64,000 nt of DNA from Polytrichum commune (GCA_950295325.1 OX485807.1:18445666-18509665); one strand, 5' to 3'. Numbered from the stretch's first letter, positions 12,801-25,123 are shown. Numbers and translations are program-made. Notes: a model not told the origin generated them from the sequence alone.

Positions 12801-14134
12801 CGAGTGGTTTTTCATAGGCCTGGAAATTGGTATTACAACGTTTAACAATAAAATCGTTTTTTTTCCAGTTTTGAAATTACTGTGAATTTTCAAAGGCAAG
12901 AGTCTCGTTCAACTCATTATCATCACAGCATAGGTCCTTGGTTATGATATTAGGAGACGAAAACCTGGGTACAAGTAGTGTAAGAATCACATTAGAAAAT
13001 CACAACTACATGTACGCAACTTCATGAGTTTAGGGAACTCTATGTATTCAGATTGGGAAGGGTTCAAAAATGGGTATTTTTACTCTAAGTTGGAAGCAAG
13101 ACGATTAAGAGTTTAGGGCAAGGTAGGTTCACAGTATAAACTGTCAAAATTGGAGGACGAGCCTCCCTACAAAAGCATGATTCTTTGAATGGTTTAAGGA
13201 TAGCTCTAGGCTATGGTAATGGGGTGTTGATTCGATCCCCTTCCCAACAACGCACCCCATGCATGCCTCTTGAGAGGGTCAAGTTCCAGAGGAGGCTTGA
13301 GTGGCAAGCATTTTTGTTATGCCTACAATGACTCTCCTTCGTGGTGGACCCACCCCAAATCCACGGCCTTGCAAGCTCGGGATGTTTCCATGAGACAGGG
13401 CAATACGTATACGCAATATGCATTCTTTTTTGCATCTAGCCTCACACCTATCCTCCAATAGAAACTCTTCATTACATGGGACCTAACTTTGTAAGTGGAG
13501 CACGCTTTAAACCATTTGATTGTCTCTGGCACAAATCGGCAGTGGGTCTCCGGCACAAAGTGGGGTTGGTTTTGAGCAAACATCGGGATGTAGCTAAGGG
13601 TGGGCCTCTTGTATGTTTGATTTGATATCATATGCAAAAATGATAGAGGATCAATTTTTTTCAAGACATTTATGGTGGAGTGTTGGCTCTGTGTGTGTGT
13701 GTGTGTGGAGGGGGGGGGGGGGGGGGGTTGTTATGGGTGGAAGTGAGGGGAATTTTTTGAGAAAACGAGGTTGGTTATGGACGAGGGTCGGGGTGGTTTA
13801 GGAAGATGTTTGTAGAGGAATGGGTGTGGGTCTAAGGAGGGATCGATTAAAGTAACTATGGGTGAGTGATTTCAAAAATGTGTACTACATTCCTATAGTG
13901 TGCAAATTGTTATATTTGGTATTTATCATGTCTAGGCCACCAATTTGCATGCACACCACAAATTCATTTGGACTTCAAAAAAGGGGCTAAATCAGTCAAA
14001 GAGGTGGTATATTAAGCACCCGTGCCCTAACACTCCACCCCATTTGAGAAACCAAACTTAAAACTTGGGTTCAATATTGTGTCCAAAAGCCAGGTGTTGG
14101 GGACGTTTTGGGAGATGAATTGGGACAAGTGGCC
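9861..14134. other. Intergenic region downstream of H2B
   Basis: No complete gene is recognised. About 10851-10930 holds a roughly 40-bp tandem duplication (GCATGCTTTCTTGAACTTGT-like). A GC-richer block at about 12000-12300 looks leader-like but has no identifiable product. At about 12545-12715 a short plus-strand open stretch reads SGDSSIFLREAYASQF then VRAALTQASMKSETS and stops; it may be a gene relic. A microsatellite (GT)n followed by a G-run of about 17 lies at 13690-13727. Confidence 0.5.
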
Positions 14135-14335
14135 GCTAGTTACAGATAAACTGGTTGAAGTTCAAGAGTTCAAGAAGATTTCCGATTATTCGAGAGGAAT
14201 CTATGGCATATACCTCAAACTATTAAAAAAATGAAAGATCACAACATACAATCGGTTGGACTTGGAAACACTAGAATTTTCACCAATTATGCCCCAAAAT
14301 CTCCCCAGACACTGATTTTGGTTCCGAAATTTCTT
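14135..14335. repeat. Inverted-repeat partner of 8775-8998
   Basis: Divergent inverted copy of 8775-8998 (see that entry). It ends about 60 bp before the tRNA-Val gene. It may be the far terminus of an old transposon that once included or flanked the H2B region, or simply a second copy of a dispersed repeat. Confidence 0.6.
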
Positions 14336-14397
14336 GGATGCTGGACCTAAATGAAACTGAGAGCAATTTAGCCGTAATTTTCCATACCAAGTAACAT

Positions 14398-14471
14398 GTC
14401 TGGTTGGTGTAGTTGGTCGTCATGCTAGTCTCACACAATAGAGGTCCCCGGTTCGAACCCGGGATCAGACA
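14398..14471 (+). tRNA. tRNA-Val (anticodon CAC)
   Basis: A 74-nt cloverleaf, close to plant tRNA-Val(CAC) as I recall it. The acceptor stem GTCTGGT pairs with ATCAGAC, including one G-U, followed by discriminator A. The D arm GTGTAGTTGG carries a good A box. The anticodon loop CTCACAC places CAC at 34-36. The T arm CCCGG-TTCGAAC-CCGGG is perfect and holds the B box GGTTCGAACCC. The anticodon stem CTAGT/AATAG has one G-A mismatch. No T-run lies directly downstream, so termination, and hence activity, is uncertain. There is no intron. Confidence 0.85.
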
Positions 14472-16295
14472 ATCAAGCGGTCTCCAATCTGAAACATGGC
14501 TTGGATGAGAGTTCAGTTTGTCAGGGTGAAGATATAAGGCCCAGGCAAGATTTTAAGTTTTAATGTTAATTTTCTTAATTTTTTTTAGCCTTGTGCTACG
14601 TGTCCGCTTCACTGTTTATGGAAATTAGTGTCACATGCATAACTTATCCTATTTTGAGGTGTATGCTAAGTTACACTACACCGTTTAGGATATTTAGTGT
14701 GACTTACTATTTGAAATTACGCAATGCAATACCTTTCTTATTCGTGAGTTCAATGCTCACTACTGAGAGTTGAATAGGTTGTCTGGACAATATAGAATAG
14801 AATCAACTTTGCTTGGTAGAATATTACATTCTCAATAAATAATCCGAATAGTGAGTGACACTAAATACCATAAACAGAGTAGTGATCAACAACTTCATCA
14901 TTTGCATGCGTATGAGTATGTTCAAAAGTGTTGTGATGTGTATGCCTATGTTACACAATGGTCTGCAAGTTAACTAAAGTGTACACAATTGACACTTGGC
15001 ATTAATATGTTCAAGAAGATTTCCTCTTGTCCTTTTAAATGTAAACACGTGACACTTGCCATTAGTGTGCTCAATAATATCTTCCGCTTGCATATTAAAC
15101 CGCAAAACTATCATCTCAAGTATCCCAATGTGCTATGCTAAATGTCTTAATGTAAATAATCACTTACTTTAAAATCTTATTTATTTTGATGAATAGTATG
15201 ACATTTGCAATTAGTGGACATGACACTTTGAGACCTCTAGGCATCTAGTTTAGGCCCTTCACATGTAGTGTACATGACAATAAATACATAAACAATGTAG
15301 TACACGTGATTTGGTTGCACCATTCATTCAAACTAAGTATTACGTGCAATCGCAACATACTCTAAAAGCCCTCTTAATACAATCTTTATTTTTATTTTGT
15401 TTGATTGTTTGTTTGTTTGTTGTTGTTGTAGTTGTAAAATTAACAATACATGTACAATTTCAACGATCAAAACAATATGCATACATAAAAGAGTTACATT
15501 TATATATAGTCATTAACTTTTGAATCAAAACTAGACTAAATTAGCAATAAGTTACTAACATATATGGTTTTAAATGATAATTAAGTATCCTTAATTCATC
15601 CTTAATTTTAATTAGAAAAGAGAATTAGCAATATTAATGTAATATAATATGGAGGCATGTCCGCTTAGGCAACTTGTGGATTCGCACCATGAAATGCTCT
15701 ACGTGAGTATTGATTGAAAAGGGCAAAAATATATATATATATGGATAAATATGGATGAAACGAGGATGAAAGATGGATGGGGATAGCATAGAGGCTGGTA
15801 AGCTAAATCCTATTGCAAGCCATGAGGGATTGATGTTTGCTTCACAACGCAATAGGGCTTTGATGTGGAAGTAGAAATGAAAATGGTTGTGGGAGAGCTC
15901 CCCATATAACTACTTTCAACATGGTCACATTACCCTAATGGATCACAATTCTATATAGATAATGTGTAGACTATATTGCATTATGAGTGGTTTTCGTCGA
16001 AGTTTTTTGTCTGCCATCGCCATTTTAAGAGATGTTATAACAGTGCTAACGATCCGCCTTCACAATTCATTCCGAAAACACCTCTCACAATGTGTGCACT
16101 ATCAGTATCACTCATGCGGCGCAAAATCAAATCATCACTCCTTCCATGACTCTCTCTAACATGTTTGAATATGTCATGTCATGTCATGTACCTCATACCT
16201 TCATTGTCAATTTGTCAAGTCCAAAAACGTGGCATAAAGGTGATTATCACAAGTGACCTAAATATAGTCATATTCTATAACCTTCACATAAATTA
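14472..16295. other. AT-rich intergenic region
   Basis: No gene recognised. It contains scattered AGTGTGA and ATTTAGTG words like those at 4.2-4.9 kb, a TTTG/TTG-rich tract near 15400-15430 and a short (AT)n near 15730. Confidence 0.55.
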
Positions 16296-16306
16296 CACAT
16301 TGTAAC
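16296..16306. repeat. Target-site duplication, left copy
   Basis: CACATTGTAAC, exactly repeated at 29892-29902 and directly abutting the left terminal inverted repeat. An 11-bp duplication is within the range seen for Mutator-like elements (8-11 bp). Confidence 0.85.
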
Positions 16307-16380
16307 GGGGAGTGCTATCTTATGAGCGGTGAGCAATGAGCGGTGAGCGATGAGCGGTAACTTATGAGCAGTGAGGAAGA
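16307..16380 (+). repeat. Left terminal inverted repeat with 7-bp periodic motif
   Basis: After the terminal GCTATCTTAT the sequence runs as consecutive heptamers: GAGCGGT, GAGCAAT, GAGCGGT, GAGCGAT, GAGCGGT, AACTTAT, GAGCAGT. The same heptamer grammar occurs at the right end. Such subterminal iterations usually bind the transposase; that is inference here. Confidence 0.8.
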
Positions 16381-16411
16381 TGAAAATTTTGGTAATAGGG
16401 CCACCAATATC

Positions 16412-18207
16412 TGTGAGGCCAAACCCCCCACCCTTAAGCGTCCGTAGTCCGAGTAGTGGGTTTGGGCTCACATTCCTCCGCGGTATTGGATTTGGACTTG
16501 GATGAGTCCATAGTGCAAGGTTCACCCTTCAAGTGGTCTTGGATTTAACTAGCTCCTTCATAAACCCAGCTCCTTCATAAACCCAGCTTCTTAGCTTCTA
16601 ACTAAACAAACCCAGCTCCTTCATGAACCCAGCTCCTTAGCTTCTAACTAAACAAACTCAGGTCCTTCATAAACCCAGCTCTTTACTTTCTAACTAAACA
16701 AACCCAGCTCCTTCATAAACCCAGCTCTTTACTTTCTAACTAAACAAACCCAGCTCCTTCATAAACCCAGCTCTTTACTTTCTAACTAAACAAACCCAGC
16801 TCCTTCATAAACCCAGCTCCTTCATGAATCCAGCTCCTTAGCTTCTAACTAAACAAACCCAGGTCCTTCATAAACCCAGCTCTTTACTTTCTAACTAAAC
16901 AAACCCAGCTCCTTCATAAACCCAGCTCCTTCATGAACCCACAACTTTGTAGTTGTAATCCCCAACTACCTCACTAATTATTCAAGCCCTTAACTAATCT
17001 TCCTACCTAATTTCCCTAATTCTACTAACAACCCCTTTCTAATCACACAATTCTTCTCTAATCCTAAAATCCTAAAATCCTAGAGAGGAGAGGGGGAGAG
17101 AGAATTTCCTAACTTCACTAAGACTAACTAATCCACACAAGTATATTTTTGCACTCATCACAACATCAAGTGCTCAACTCTTAAACATGGAACTTGCAAC
17201 CACGTGTATTCAAAACATGAACTTAAAGTACCACAAATTGGAATCATGAATTAACTTTAAAATCCTTCACGTCAACACTAATTCTACCAAGAGGTCAAGC
17301 CCTCTTCAAGGCTAACAAGCCTTGGCTCTCAAACTAAAAACTAAGCACACACATGTGCTCCAATATGGCTTCCCACACCCACACTTATAACTCGTGGGGT
17401 GCCTTGGAGCACAAAGGAAAGAGAGGATGAGTGAGGGAAGAATGAGGGATTATATAGTAAGCTTGAGGGGGTGAGCACCCTCAAGGCTCACGATAAGCCC
17501 TTGAGATTTCCTCCTACTTAGTAGGCGCCAATCCTATCTTCTAAGTCTTCCTCCCTCAAATGATCAACAAGGATCCTAATTCGAACATTTAACTAGCCTT
17601 GGCTTTCTACCTACCACACTTTACCAAACTTGGGATGCTTAACTAGCCTTGGCTTTCTACCTACCACACTTTACCAAACTTGGGATGCTTCAACCCAAAC
17701 TTAGCCTCCTTCGCTTTCCGCCGCCATAACTTTCTCCCCTTACTTTCCCAAATCGTCGCTCACCACTTAATTCAAACCACGATGCTTAACTCGTGATTTG
17801 ATTGGTGCTTTGAGAATTTGCTTATCCTCCACCTTGCATTCTTCCTTGGGCCTTCCCCATTAAGTGGCCATGATGAGGTGGTCCACTTGTGCGCTCCATG
17901 TGATCCTCCATTCATCCCAATTCGAATGCACTTGCCTCTTGAGTCACTTTGGTTGTCTCCATCCATTTGTACTAGCCTACTCACTAACTACTCAATCCAA
18001 GTTCTCCTTACCTATCCTCATTCACTCAAATCCTTCCGAAGGTAAAAACACAATAACAACTCACATCCTAGCCTCTTACAACATGGTACTTCTAAGACTA
18101 ACATTTCACTCTTTTTATATTTTTGTGAAGTAACATGCTACTTCAAAGTGCATCAACTAACGTTTCAAGGGTCTAAGACTAAATGTGGGCACCCTTTTGG
18201 GCTCACA
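16412..18207 (-). mobile_element. Solo LTR A (1796 bp) inside the DNA transposon
   Basis: It starts TGTGAGGCC and ends GGGCTCACA, has the TG...CA ends of an LTR, and is flanked by a 5-bp duplication ATATC (16407-16411 and 18208-18212). It matches 48640-50339 in reverse orientation over its length, so both are solo LTRs of one family. No internal retroelement coding is present. Internal features are tandem copies of an AGCTCCTTCATAAACCC-type repeat (about 16550-16935) and a duplicated 60-bp block at about 17590-17690 that copy B lacks. The insertion post-dates the DNA transposon. Confidence 0.9.
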
Positions 18208-18304
18208 ATATCCTATAACCGTGGAATTGTGGCCTTAAAAATGATGATTTTAGGGTTTAGTAATAAGAGGCTTGAGAAGGATAAACAACATGAAGTCCAA
18301 AAAT

Positions 18305-21300
18305 TTATTCATCAGTAGTAGCACTAGACATGAAACTATCTTTTGCCTCGTCATCTATATATATTCGAGCACCTTTGCATTGCGAATTGATTTTGGAACT
18401 ATAGCAAGATTCTTCATTTGGATCCGAATCTTCGAGATTCAACATTGCAATTGCAACATTCTCGGCATATGATGGGAGACGCGGGCTACGGCTTGGACTT
18501 CGTAGGAATTGTCTATGTGCCCAAAACGGGAGACATGTCCTCTTTCCAATCGTATTCCTGAAATCAAATCGATGAAACATGTAAATAATGTGAAGAAATA
18601 AAAATGAACCAATGAATTGAATGAAACGAATGAATTGAATAAAAATTTATTGTATCAAAACTTACTCACACTCAAATTCAAGCATCTCCTCATCCGAGAG
18701 GTCATCATCTTCTTTTGTGAGATCTTGTATATTCTCCTTAGATGACCCCTCTTTCAAAACCTTTTCCAAAAGCGGTTTCAATATGTGCTCAAACATGTCA
18801 TTATCACCCTCAAATGCAAGAAGATGTCTGCCACATGCGCGTGTTGCTAGGATAGAAGCTCCAGTGGAACACGTCAAATCAACAACGCGTCCATTCGATG
18901 GTGTAAACAATTCAATAAGATCTTGAAAAAAACGCGGCGATTTTTGATATGGCCCCCTCCAAGGTCTTCCCGATTTTTGAAGAAGCATGTTTTTTTCATC
19001 CACAAAATTGAAAAGCAAGTTTTTGCTTTTCAATCCAGTGCCAAAAAAAGTGGAGTTTGGTTGTCTCGTGGATTTTGTGGTAGTAAAATCCCTTACCAAG
19101 ACATGAACCATAAATGCCGGAGTCTACAAAAAAATATAAATTGTGTTAAAACTATATACAATACAAATAACACCAAAATAATTAAATAGAAACAATTGTG
19201 ATGTGTTATACTTACGGTGTACGTTGGAGACTCCGGATCCTTGAACACCATGTACGAATTGAGGCAAATAAAAGTCCTAACAACTTTCATGTTGCCGTTG
19301 TGTAAGGTTGAATTCAAAACCTTCTTGGTTTGCATATCGATAGCAGAAAATACTATGAGGACGCCATCATCAGACAAGATGGACTTGCACAAGGACATTG
19401 TTGCAACCATCCAGTTCTTCTCATATTTATTCCAAAGAGGAATTTCAGCAGGTTTATTGGAGAGGTTGAAGTCAAGACCGTCGGGAAATTGGAGAAAAAC
19501 CAAGTCAACGGCAAAGGGAGTCGGACTTCCCATGACATGAAATTCGCGATTGTCATTGAACTGAAATACCACAACATATCACAATATAAGACATAAAATA
19601 AAACCCAAATGAAAGTAAGAACATTAGAAGAAATTCCAAAACAATAACACTTACGTTTTCAATAAATTCCCGCCATTGGATCCACTCAGGAGGGCCTAAA
19701 TCCACCCTTTTAGACTTGTTCTTGACAGCAGTAGATCGAGCAAACGAGAGCGTGAGAAAGTTCTTCAATATGAATAACTCTTTTCTCAAAATATCCGTTG
19801 GCGCACGATGAATAGCGTCATAGGTGCTGGAGTAATGAAATTCCAATACATCGCACCCAGACTTTGAACTTTCGCCTCCAAGTGGATTCTTATCCAAATC
19901 ATTGGAAAGAACAAGCAATTCTTCATGTTGTGAAATTTCCGATTGACCTTGTATTTTGGTTTCAGGAACATGTTTCCTCTTACGACGTTTTGTCTCTTTT
20001 GGTTCTGGCTCTCTAAGTTTAAGCTGCACAATTTGTGCTTGCAAAATTGCAGTATCACGAGGATCCACATTTTTAGCATCATTTATCTGACGGATTGTCT
20101 TCTCACTTGACGGGCATGCATCCTTAGGACAATCAAGATACCAACCACAATCCTCATAGTGTGGGAGCGACCAATCCAAACAAATCTCAGTAGTGAACAT
20201 GCATGAATCTCCTGCACCAGTGTCACGCCAATTTGGGAAAAAACGAGGTTCCCCTATAACGCATTTATGTGGAATCAAAACATATCGAAAATACCTGCAC
20301 ACAAAAATATTGTAAGTCAAATATTCCATGACAATTTGACAAATGGAATCAAAAAAATCAAAAAAATAATAAGATTAGGTTGTACCTGTATAATACACGT
20401 TTCATAGCAAGATCAATATTAGGTTGCTCATCCCAACCGTTGTGTTTTTTAACTTTTCCGCTTTGGAATTCACGATAGAATATTGAATTGAAAGCCGCAA
20501 ACTTCCAGGTTTGGATATACTCGGAGAGAGTAGGCACATCTGCAGGCAACTGAAGAGGAGATGAAAGAATACTTTGAAGCTCTTCGATAGCTTTTTTTTC
20601 CAACTGTGCCCAATATGTAGACTTTGATAACCAATCATCAAGTGCAGAATCAGAGAGGGGCGATTTCGGGAAGTGCAATGCATCTTTGTCAAATCTATTG
20701 CCATTCCAAAGTTTGAGCCATCCAACTTTGACTTCTGAATCCACATTACTGACAGCAACACGATGAAGTTTCTCTTGTAGCATTTCAGGCACCGAAAATG
20801 AACCCCAATGGTGCTTAACTTCTTTAAGGAAAGCAGAGGTAAGGTTGATGTCGGCAATCGCTAGTTGTTTCGTAAAACTAGAAGATAACATTGCACGTTT
20901 TTTGTTGACAGCTACGGACATTGCTTTTGAAACTCCGTCTGATGTCCGTTCAAGAGGATGAGTTTCATTGTACTGGTTGAGAGCAATATCGCTAGCCTCA
21001 GGAAGTTCTTGCTGAAAAATCAAACAAAAGTCAATATTTATAAGTACATATAGATGTAATGTAAAATGAAGATGAATAAACATAAGGCACATATTAGCAA
21101 TGGTAGAAGAACTTACACTGTACATGTAATCCAAAAAAAGTGGTCGTGTCAAAGAATACCAAGTTTCAACGGACTTCTCCTCACATCGTTTATAATTCTT
21201 TGGATCCAGTTGCTTTCTGAAGGAAGTCAAAGGCATGGTGCCTATACTTTGCATCCGATATAAAGTATGCACCAAATTGGTGGATACGTGAGAATTTTCG

Positions 21301-24300
21301 GTTGACCTAAAAAAAAATTTAAATTGATTAGATTCATGATGATATAATTTGGATAACAAAATATAAACTAGAAATAAGTATAAAAAATAGGTAAGAACAT
21401 TACTTGTTGATGTCATGCATAGCAGTCAACAAACTTGGAATGTCGTCAAGCTCGGGCGCCAAAATGATAGAATCCACGAAGACATGACGTTCATAATCTT
21501 CGGTATATACGCGGTCAATATAATTTTTCCAAGCAAAAAATCTGTGATTTCCATCCCATATAAAAAACATCTTGTTCTTGTATGACGTCAATGACAAATC
21601 TGTATCCAATTGAGATTCAAACAGGGCATTGGCTTGAGCCCAATTTGGGCTCCAAGATGCGCGAACCTCATCATCCACGAATTGAAAGTTTCCCTTAGAA
21701 TCGGTGGCCGATATATAAAACACACGGTCACCATCACGATAACCATTAAAAAAATCAGCCTCCAATTTAGTAATGTCACCCTTCAAAGCAGGACGCACAA
21801 TCGGCATAGGAACCATGCGACATAAGGGTACACGCAAGCGAGCATTAGGTCCAGCACGGATTGAGGAAATTGTGGAAGTGGAATTGACCTTTCGTTTGTT
21901 CGTAAGCTCCCACACTTTCTCTTGATAAGTTTTATTGTCACCATCATTATCTTCATCCGAATCAAAATCATCTAGGGATTTATTTATTTTTTTCTTTTTC
22001 TTATTATGAAGATTTGACGATATATCCTGATGATGATGAACCTGTTGAGATGGACGATCTTGAGTTGAATGCATTGTGCAATCATCATCAGTCGAAATAA
22101 GAGTTGTTCTCTCCAAATCCATTGATTCGTCCTAAAACAAATGAAATAAGTTTCATAAATAATCCAAAACCAGTAGCAACACATTAGCAATAACATTACA
22201 AAACCAACAGCAATAGCAACAACAATAACAACATAATACCACGAACACAGGGAAAAATGACAAAAATTATTCTACACATTGCCATTTACATCTCTAAATA
22301 TTGTACGATTACGGTGGCCGCTCACCCCAAAACTACAAGGGCAGACCCTGTGCGTTAACGCACAGGGTCTGTGTGTCCAACTACAGGTCTACAAAAGTTG
22401 GGCGCGAGGTTTGCGTCGAACGACCCAAACTGCCCACCCAGTTTCGATCGAACGACCCAAACCGCCTACAGCCAGTTTGGGTCAGATGACCCAAACTTTC
22501 TACGCGTGGTTTGGGTCGGCCGACCCAAACTAGGGGGACAGTTTGGGTCGGTCGACCCAAACCATGCTCACAGTTTGGGTCGACCGACCCAAACCATGCT
22601 CCTAGTTTGGGTCGACCGACCCAAACTAGGCGGACAGTTTGGGTCGGTCGACCCAAACTAGGCGGACAGTTTGGGTCGGTCGACCCAAACCATGCTCACA
22701 GTTTGGGTCGACCGACCCAAACTAGGGGGACAGTTTGGGTCGGTCGACCCAAACCATGCTCACAGTTTGGGTCAACCGACCCAAACGAGGCGGACAGTTT
22801 GGGTCGACCGACCCAAACTGTCCGCAATTTACGCCTGAATATGCGCAAATACCCTGTCATCACGAAAGTACAAACAAACCTTGTACTGCACCTGTAGATG
22901 AGAGAGCTTGCAGCGTCGAGCTAAGGTCCGACAGATGAGAGAAAAAAGACTGAATGCTTTGGGGGTGTGGCAATTTATACTACTCGTCCCTGCAGCCATA
23001 TTTAGCGTGGCTCTTCGTGGCCCTGCATAGCCGCTAGAAAGTTGTCAGCGTAGACCCTGTGCGTTAACGCACAGGGTCTACGCTGGCAACTTTGAGGCCA
23101 CTGTGCGTTAGCGCATAGACCCTGTGCGTTAACGCACAGGACCGAGGCATGAATTTTATAAAAAACTTTTTTTTTTGAATTTGATAAAAAACTGTCTGGA
23201 ATTGGTAGATTTGCCAAAACTTGTAAAATCTGGAAAAAATGCTAATGGGGTCCAAAAAAAAAACAAAAATATGCTATATTATCTAAATCTCCGTAGCTAA
23301 AAATTCTTCTCATATTTTTTTTTTGGTTTGAAATCATTTTCTTTTCTCATTCTTCTATCTATTTCCTTGTTTTGGGCCACCTCGTAGATTTTGGGTTTCG
23401 GGGCAAGAAAAAAATTATGCTATTTTGTGTCATTTTCTAGCTCCTATAACGTATTGCATGCATTCTAACCCCGTTTTGAATAGTTTTTTTGGTCCTACGC
23501 TCTGAATATCGATTTAAATTCATACAATAGATATTTGTTTTACTTTTAGGCTCTCCTAGTCGTTTTACCTCCCAATTTTTGGCGTTCCTAAGTTGCTCTT
23601 ACAAACCCTGTGCGTTAACGCACAGGGTTTTAGCTCCGAACTTTGGCCTTCCTAAGTTGCGCTTACAAATCTTGTGCGTTAACGCACAGGGTTTCTCCTC
23701 CCAACTTTTTGCCACCTAAGTTGCTCTTACAAACCCTGTGGATTAACGCACATGGTTTCCCTTCCTAACTTTTGGCCTTCCTAAGTTGCTATTACAAACC
23801 CTGTGCGTTAACGCACAGGGTTTTAGCTCCCAACTTTTGGCCTCCCTAAGTTGCTCTTATAAACCCTCTGCGTTAACGTATAGGGTTTTACCTCCCAACT
23901 TCTCGACTCCTAAGTTGCTCTTATAAACCCTCTGCGTTAACGTATAGGGTTTTACCTCCCAACTTCTGGCCTCCTAAGTTGCTCTTATAAACCCTCTGCG
24001 TTAATGTATAGGGTTTTACCTCCCAACTTCTCGACTCCTAAGTTGTTCTTATAAACCCTCTGCGTTAACGTATAGGGTTTTACCTCCCAACTTCTCGACT
24101 CCTAAGTTGCTCTTATAAACCCTCTGCGTTCTCCTCCTGACTTCTAGCCTTCCTAAATTTTTGTTATATACCATGTGCATTAACGTATAGGGTTTCTCCT
24201 CTCCAATTTCTAACCTCTATAAATTGCTACTACAGGACATGTGAGTGAACGTACAAGGTTCTCCGTCCTAACTTACAACTTATGCACTATCAAATTATGT

Positions 24301-24601
24301 GAACGTTGAACTGACTTACCTTTTTGTTTGTCATCTTCTTTGAACCCGTCTTCAATTCGGACTCTGATACACGATCGTCTACATCTTCTTTGCTCTTTGC
24401 ACCTTCATCATCCTCCATCGCATCAAAATCCAGTGTCTTCACAGTTTCCTCTACCATACTCAACAAGTTTCTTTTCCCTTTCTTATTTGCATTCTTCTTT
24501 CCCACACTCAGTCTGAATCTCTTTTTCTCGGAAGTGAAATACAAAGCTTTCCTACGTCTTCTCTTCGGCCTCACGGGTGTTCTCTCTACATCGTCCACCA
24601 T
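18305..24601 (-). CDS. ParB-like plus DNA methyltransferase-like protein of transposon
   Basis: Eight exons (24601-24320, 22131-21404, 21306-21117, 21011-20386, 20294-19655, 19560-19216, 19123-18666, 18557-18305) join at GT-AG sites with matching phase to 3522 nt, 1173 residues plus stop. Residues 1-94 are basic, with RPKRRRRK as a likely nuclear signal, followed by acidic stretches. About 285-295 reads IWDGNHRFFAW, the GxHR motif of ParB/sulfiredoxin-like nucleases. The C-terminal third follows beta-class N6/N4 DNA methylases (DPPY motif first, SAM motif last): VDLVFLQFPDG (841-850) in the place of motif IV, SDDGVLIVFS, KSPRFFQDLI, then VVDLTCSTGAS (1017-1027) and AFEGDND for SAM binding. 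The usual (D/N/S)PP(Y/F/W) is replaced by QFPD, so catalysis is doubtful. It is divergent from the transposase gene. Function in element regulation or DNA marking is inferred. Confidence 0.8.
22345..22375. repeat. Single GTTAAC-centred palindrome beside the 32-bp array
   Basis: An inverted pair CCCTGTGCGTT/AACGCACAGGG stands alone just left of the 32-bp palindrome array. It is the same palindrome that recurs at 23.05-23.14 and 23.6-24.2 kb in the same intron. Confidence 0.75.
22415..22826. repeat. Array of about 12 palindromes, 32-bp period, in methylase intron 1
   Basis: A 22-bp palindrome with half-sites GTTTGGGTCG and CGACCCAAAC around a two-base centre recurs from 22440 onward (near-regular starts at 22541, 22573, 22605, 22637, 22669, 22701, 22733, 22765, 22797). 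Spacers are mostly 10 bp (TAGGGGGACA, TAGGCGGACA, CATGCTCACA, CATGCTCCTA). The centre alternates between GT and AC. It lies wholly inside the 2.2-kb intron 1 of the methylase-like gene. It makes all frames open, so short reading frames on it are not genes. The same palindrome recurs in intron 1 of the transposase gene. Confidence 0.92.
23049..24250. repeat. Second palindrome array, GTTAAC-centred, period about 58 bp
   Basis: CCCTGTGCGTTAACGCACAG and its variants recur at about 23049-23140 (three copies) and then about ten times from 23600 to 24190, each within a unit that also carries CCTAAGTTGCTCTTA and CTCCCAACTT. Early copies are perfect; copies after about 23860 decay in one arm (CTCTGCGTTAACGTATAGG). 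It fills the rest of intron 1 of the methylase-like gene. Poly-T/A tracts and no coding lie in between (23160-23570). Confidence 0.9.
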
Positions 24602-25123
24602 CGTTGGTGTCTATGATATGTTTTCTATCAGGTACTATCATTTATTCTTCCAATGTATCTATCTCACAAAATCCGGCGTATATTATGATCACATGTTGTA
24701 ATTGGCGTTCAATGAGCGAGATATTTCGACGCGTTTGTCATTATGTGTTTATTTTTGTTATATCCGCCAAAATTTTCTGACACCTACTTTGTTCTATTCA
24801 TAATGATCAATAATTTATTTTTCCAACCAATTTTAATTCTTTCTACATCTACGTCAGTCCACACATATATATTTTAAATTTCTACCAATATTTTTAGTAT
24901 TTGACGCCATTTTGTGTATATCTTGCTCGTAAATATTCTCTGACTATTATTGTGTTATGTCCACTTCTGTATTATTAGATGCTATGTATCACACGCTTTC
25001 ATCTCCATCCATTATTGTATCACACGTTTTCATTTCCATTCATTTCCTCATACAACTCTATACAAAAGTAACATTCACCCCATATTCTTGTGATGTATTG
25101 TTCATATGTTCTTTTGATTTTCT
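24602..25123. promoter_or_regulatory. Shared divergent promoter region of the transposon genes
   Basis: The two start codons (24601 minus, 25124 plus) are 522 bp apart and point away from each other, so this AT-rich spacer must hold both promoters or leaders. No coding is apparent. TATA-like words occur (for example ATATATATTTTAAA near 24870), but I cannot assign one to either gene. Co-expression of the two genes is inferred. Confidence 0.6.

Noticed and set aside
16268-16525. Minus-strand 85-codon frame
   Set aside because: It spans the transposon end, the terminal heptamers and the start of solo LTR A, so it is a chance frame across a junction.
17772-18133. Open frames repeated at 48714-49075
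   Set aside because: They are identical in both places because they lie in the two solo LTR copies; no retroelement domain is seen.
22415-22826. CRISPR-like array
   Set aside because: Regular palindromes with short spacers look similar, but spacers are 10 bp and reused, the host is a plant-like nucleus and no cas genes exist.
22279-22938. Overlapping repeat frames on both strands (GRPTQT-type peptides)
   Set aside because: They are translations of the palindrome array within the methylase intron, not genes.
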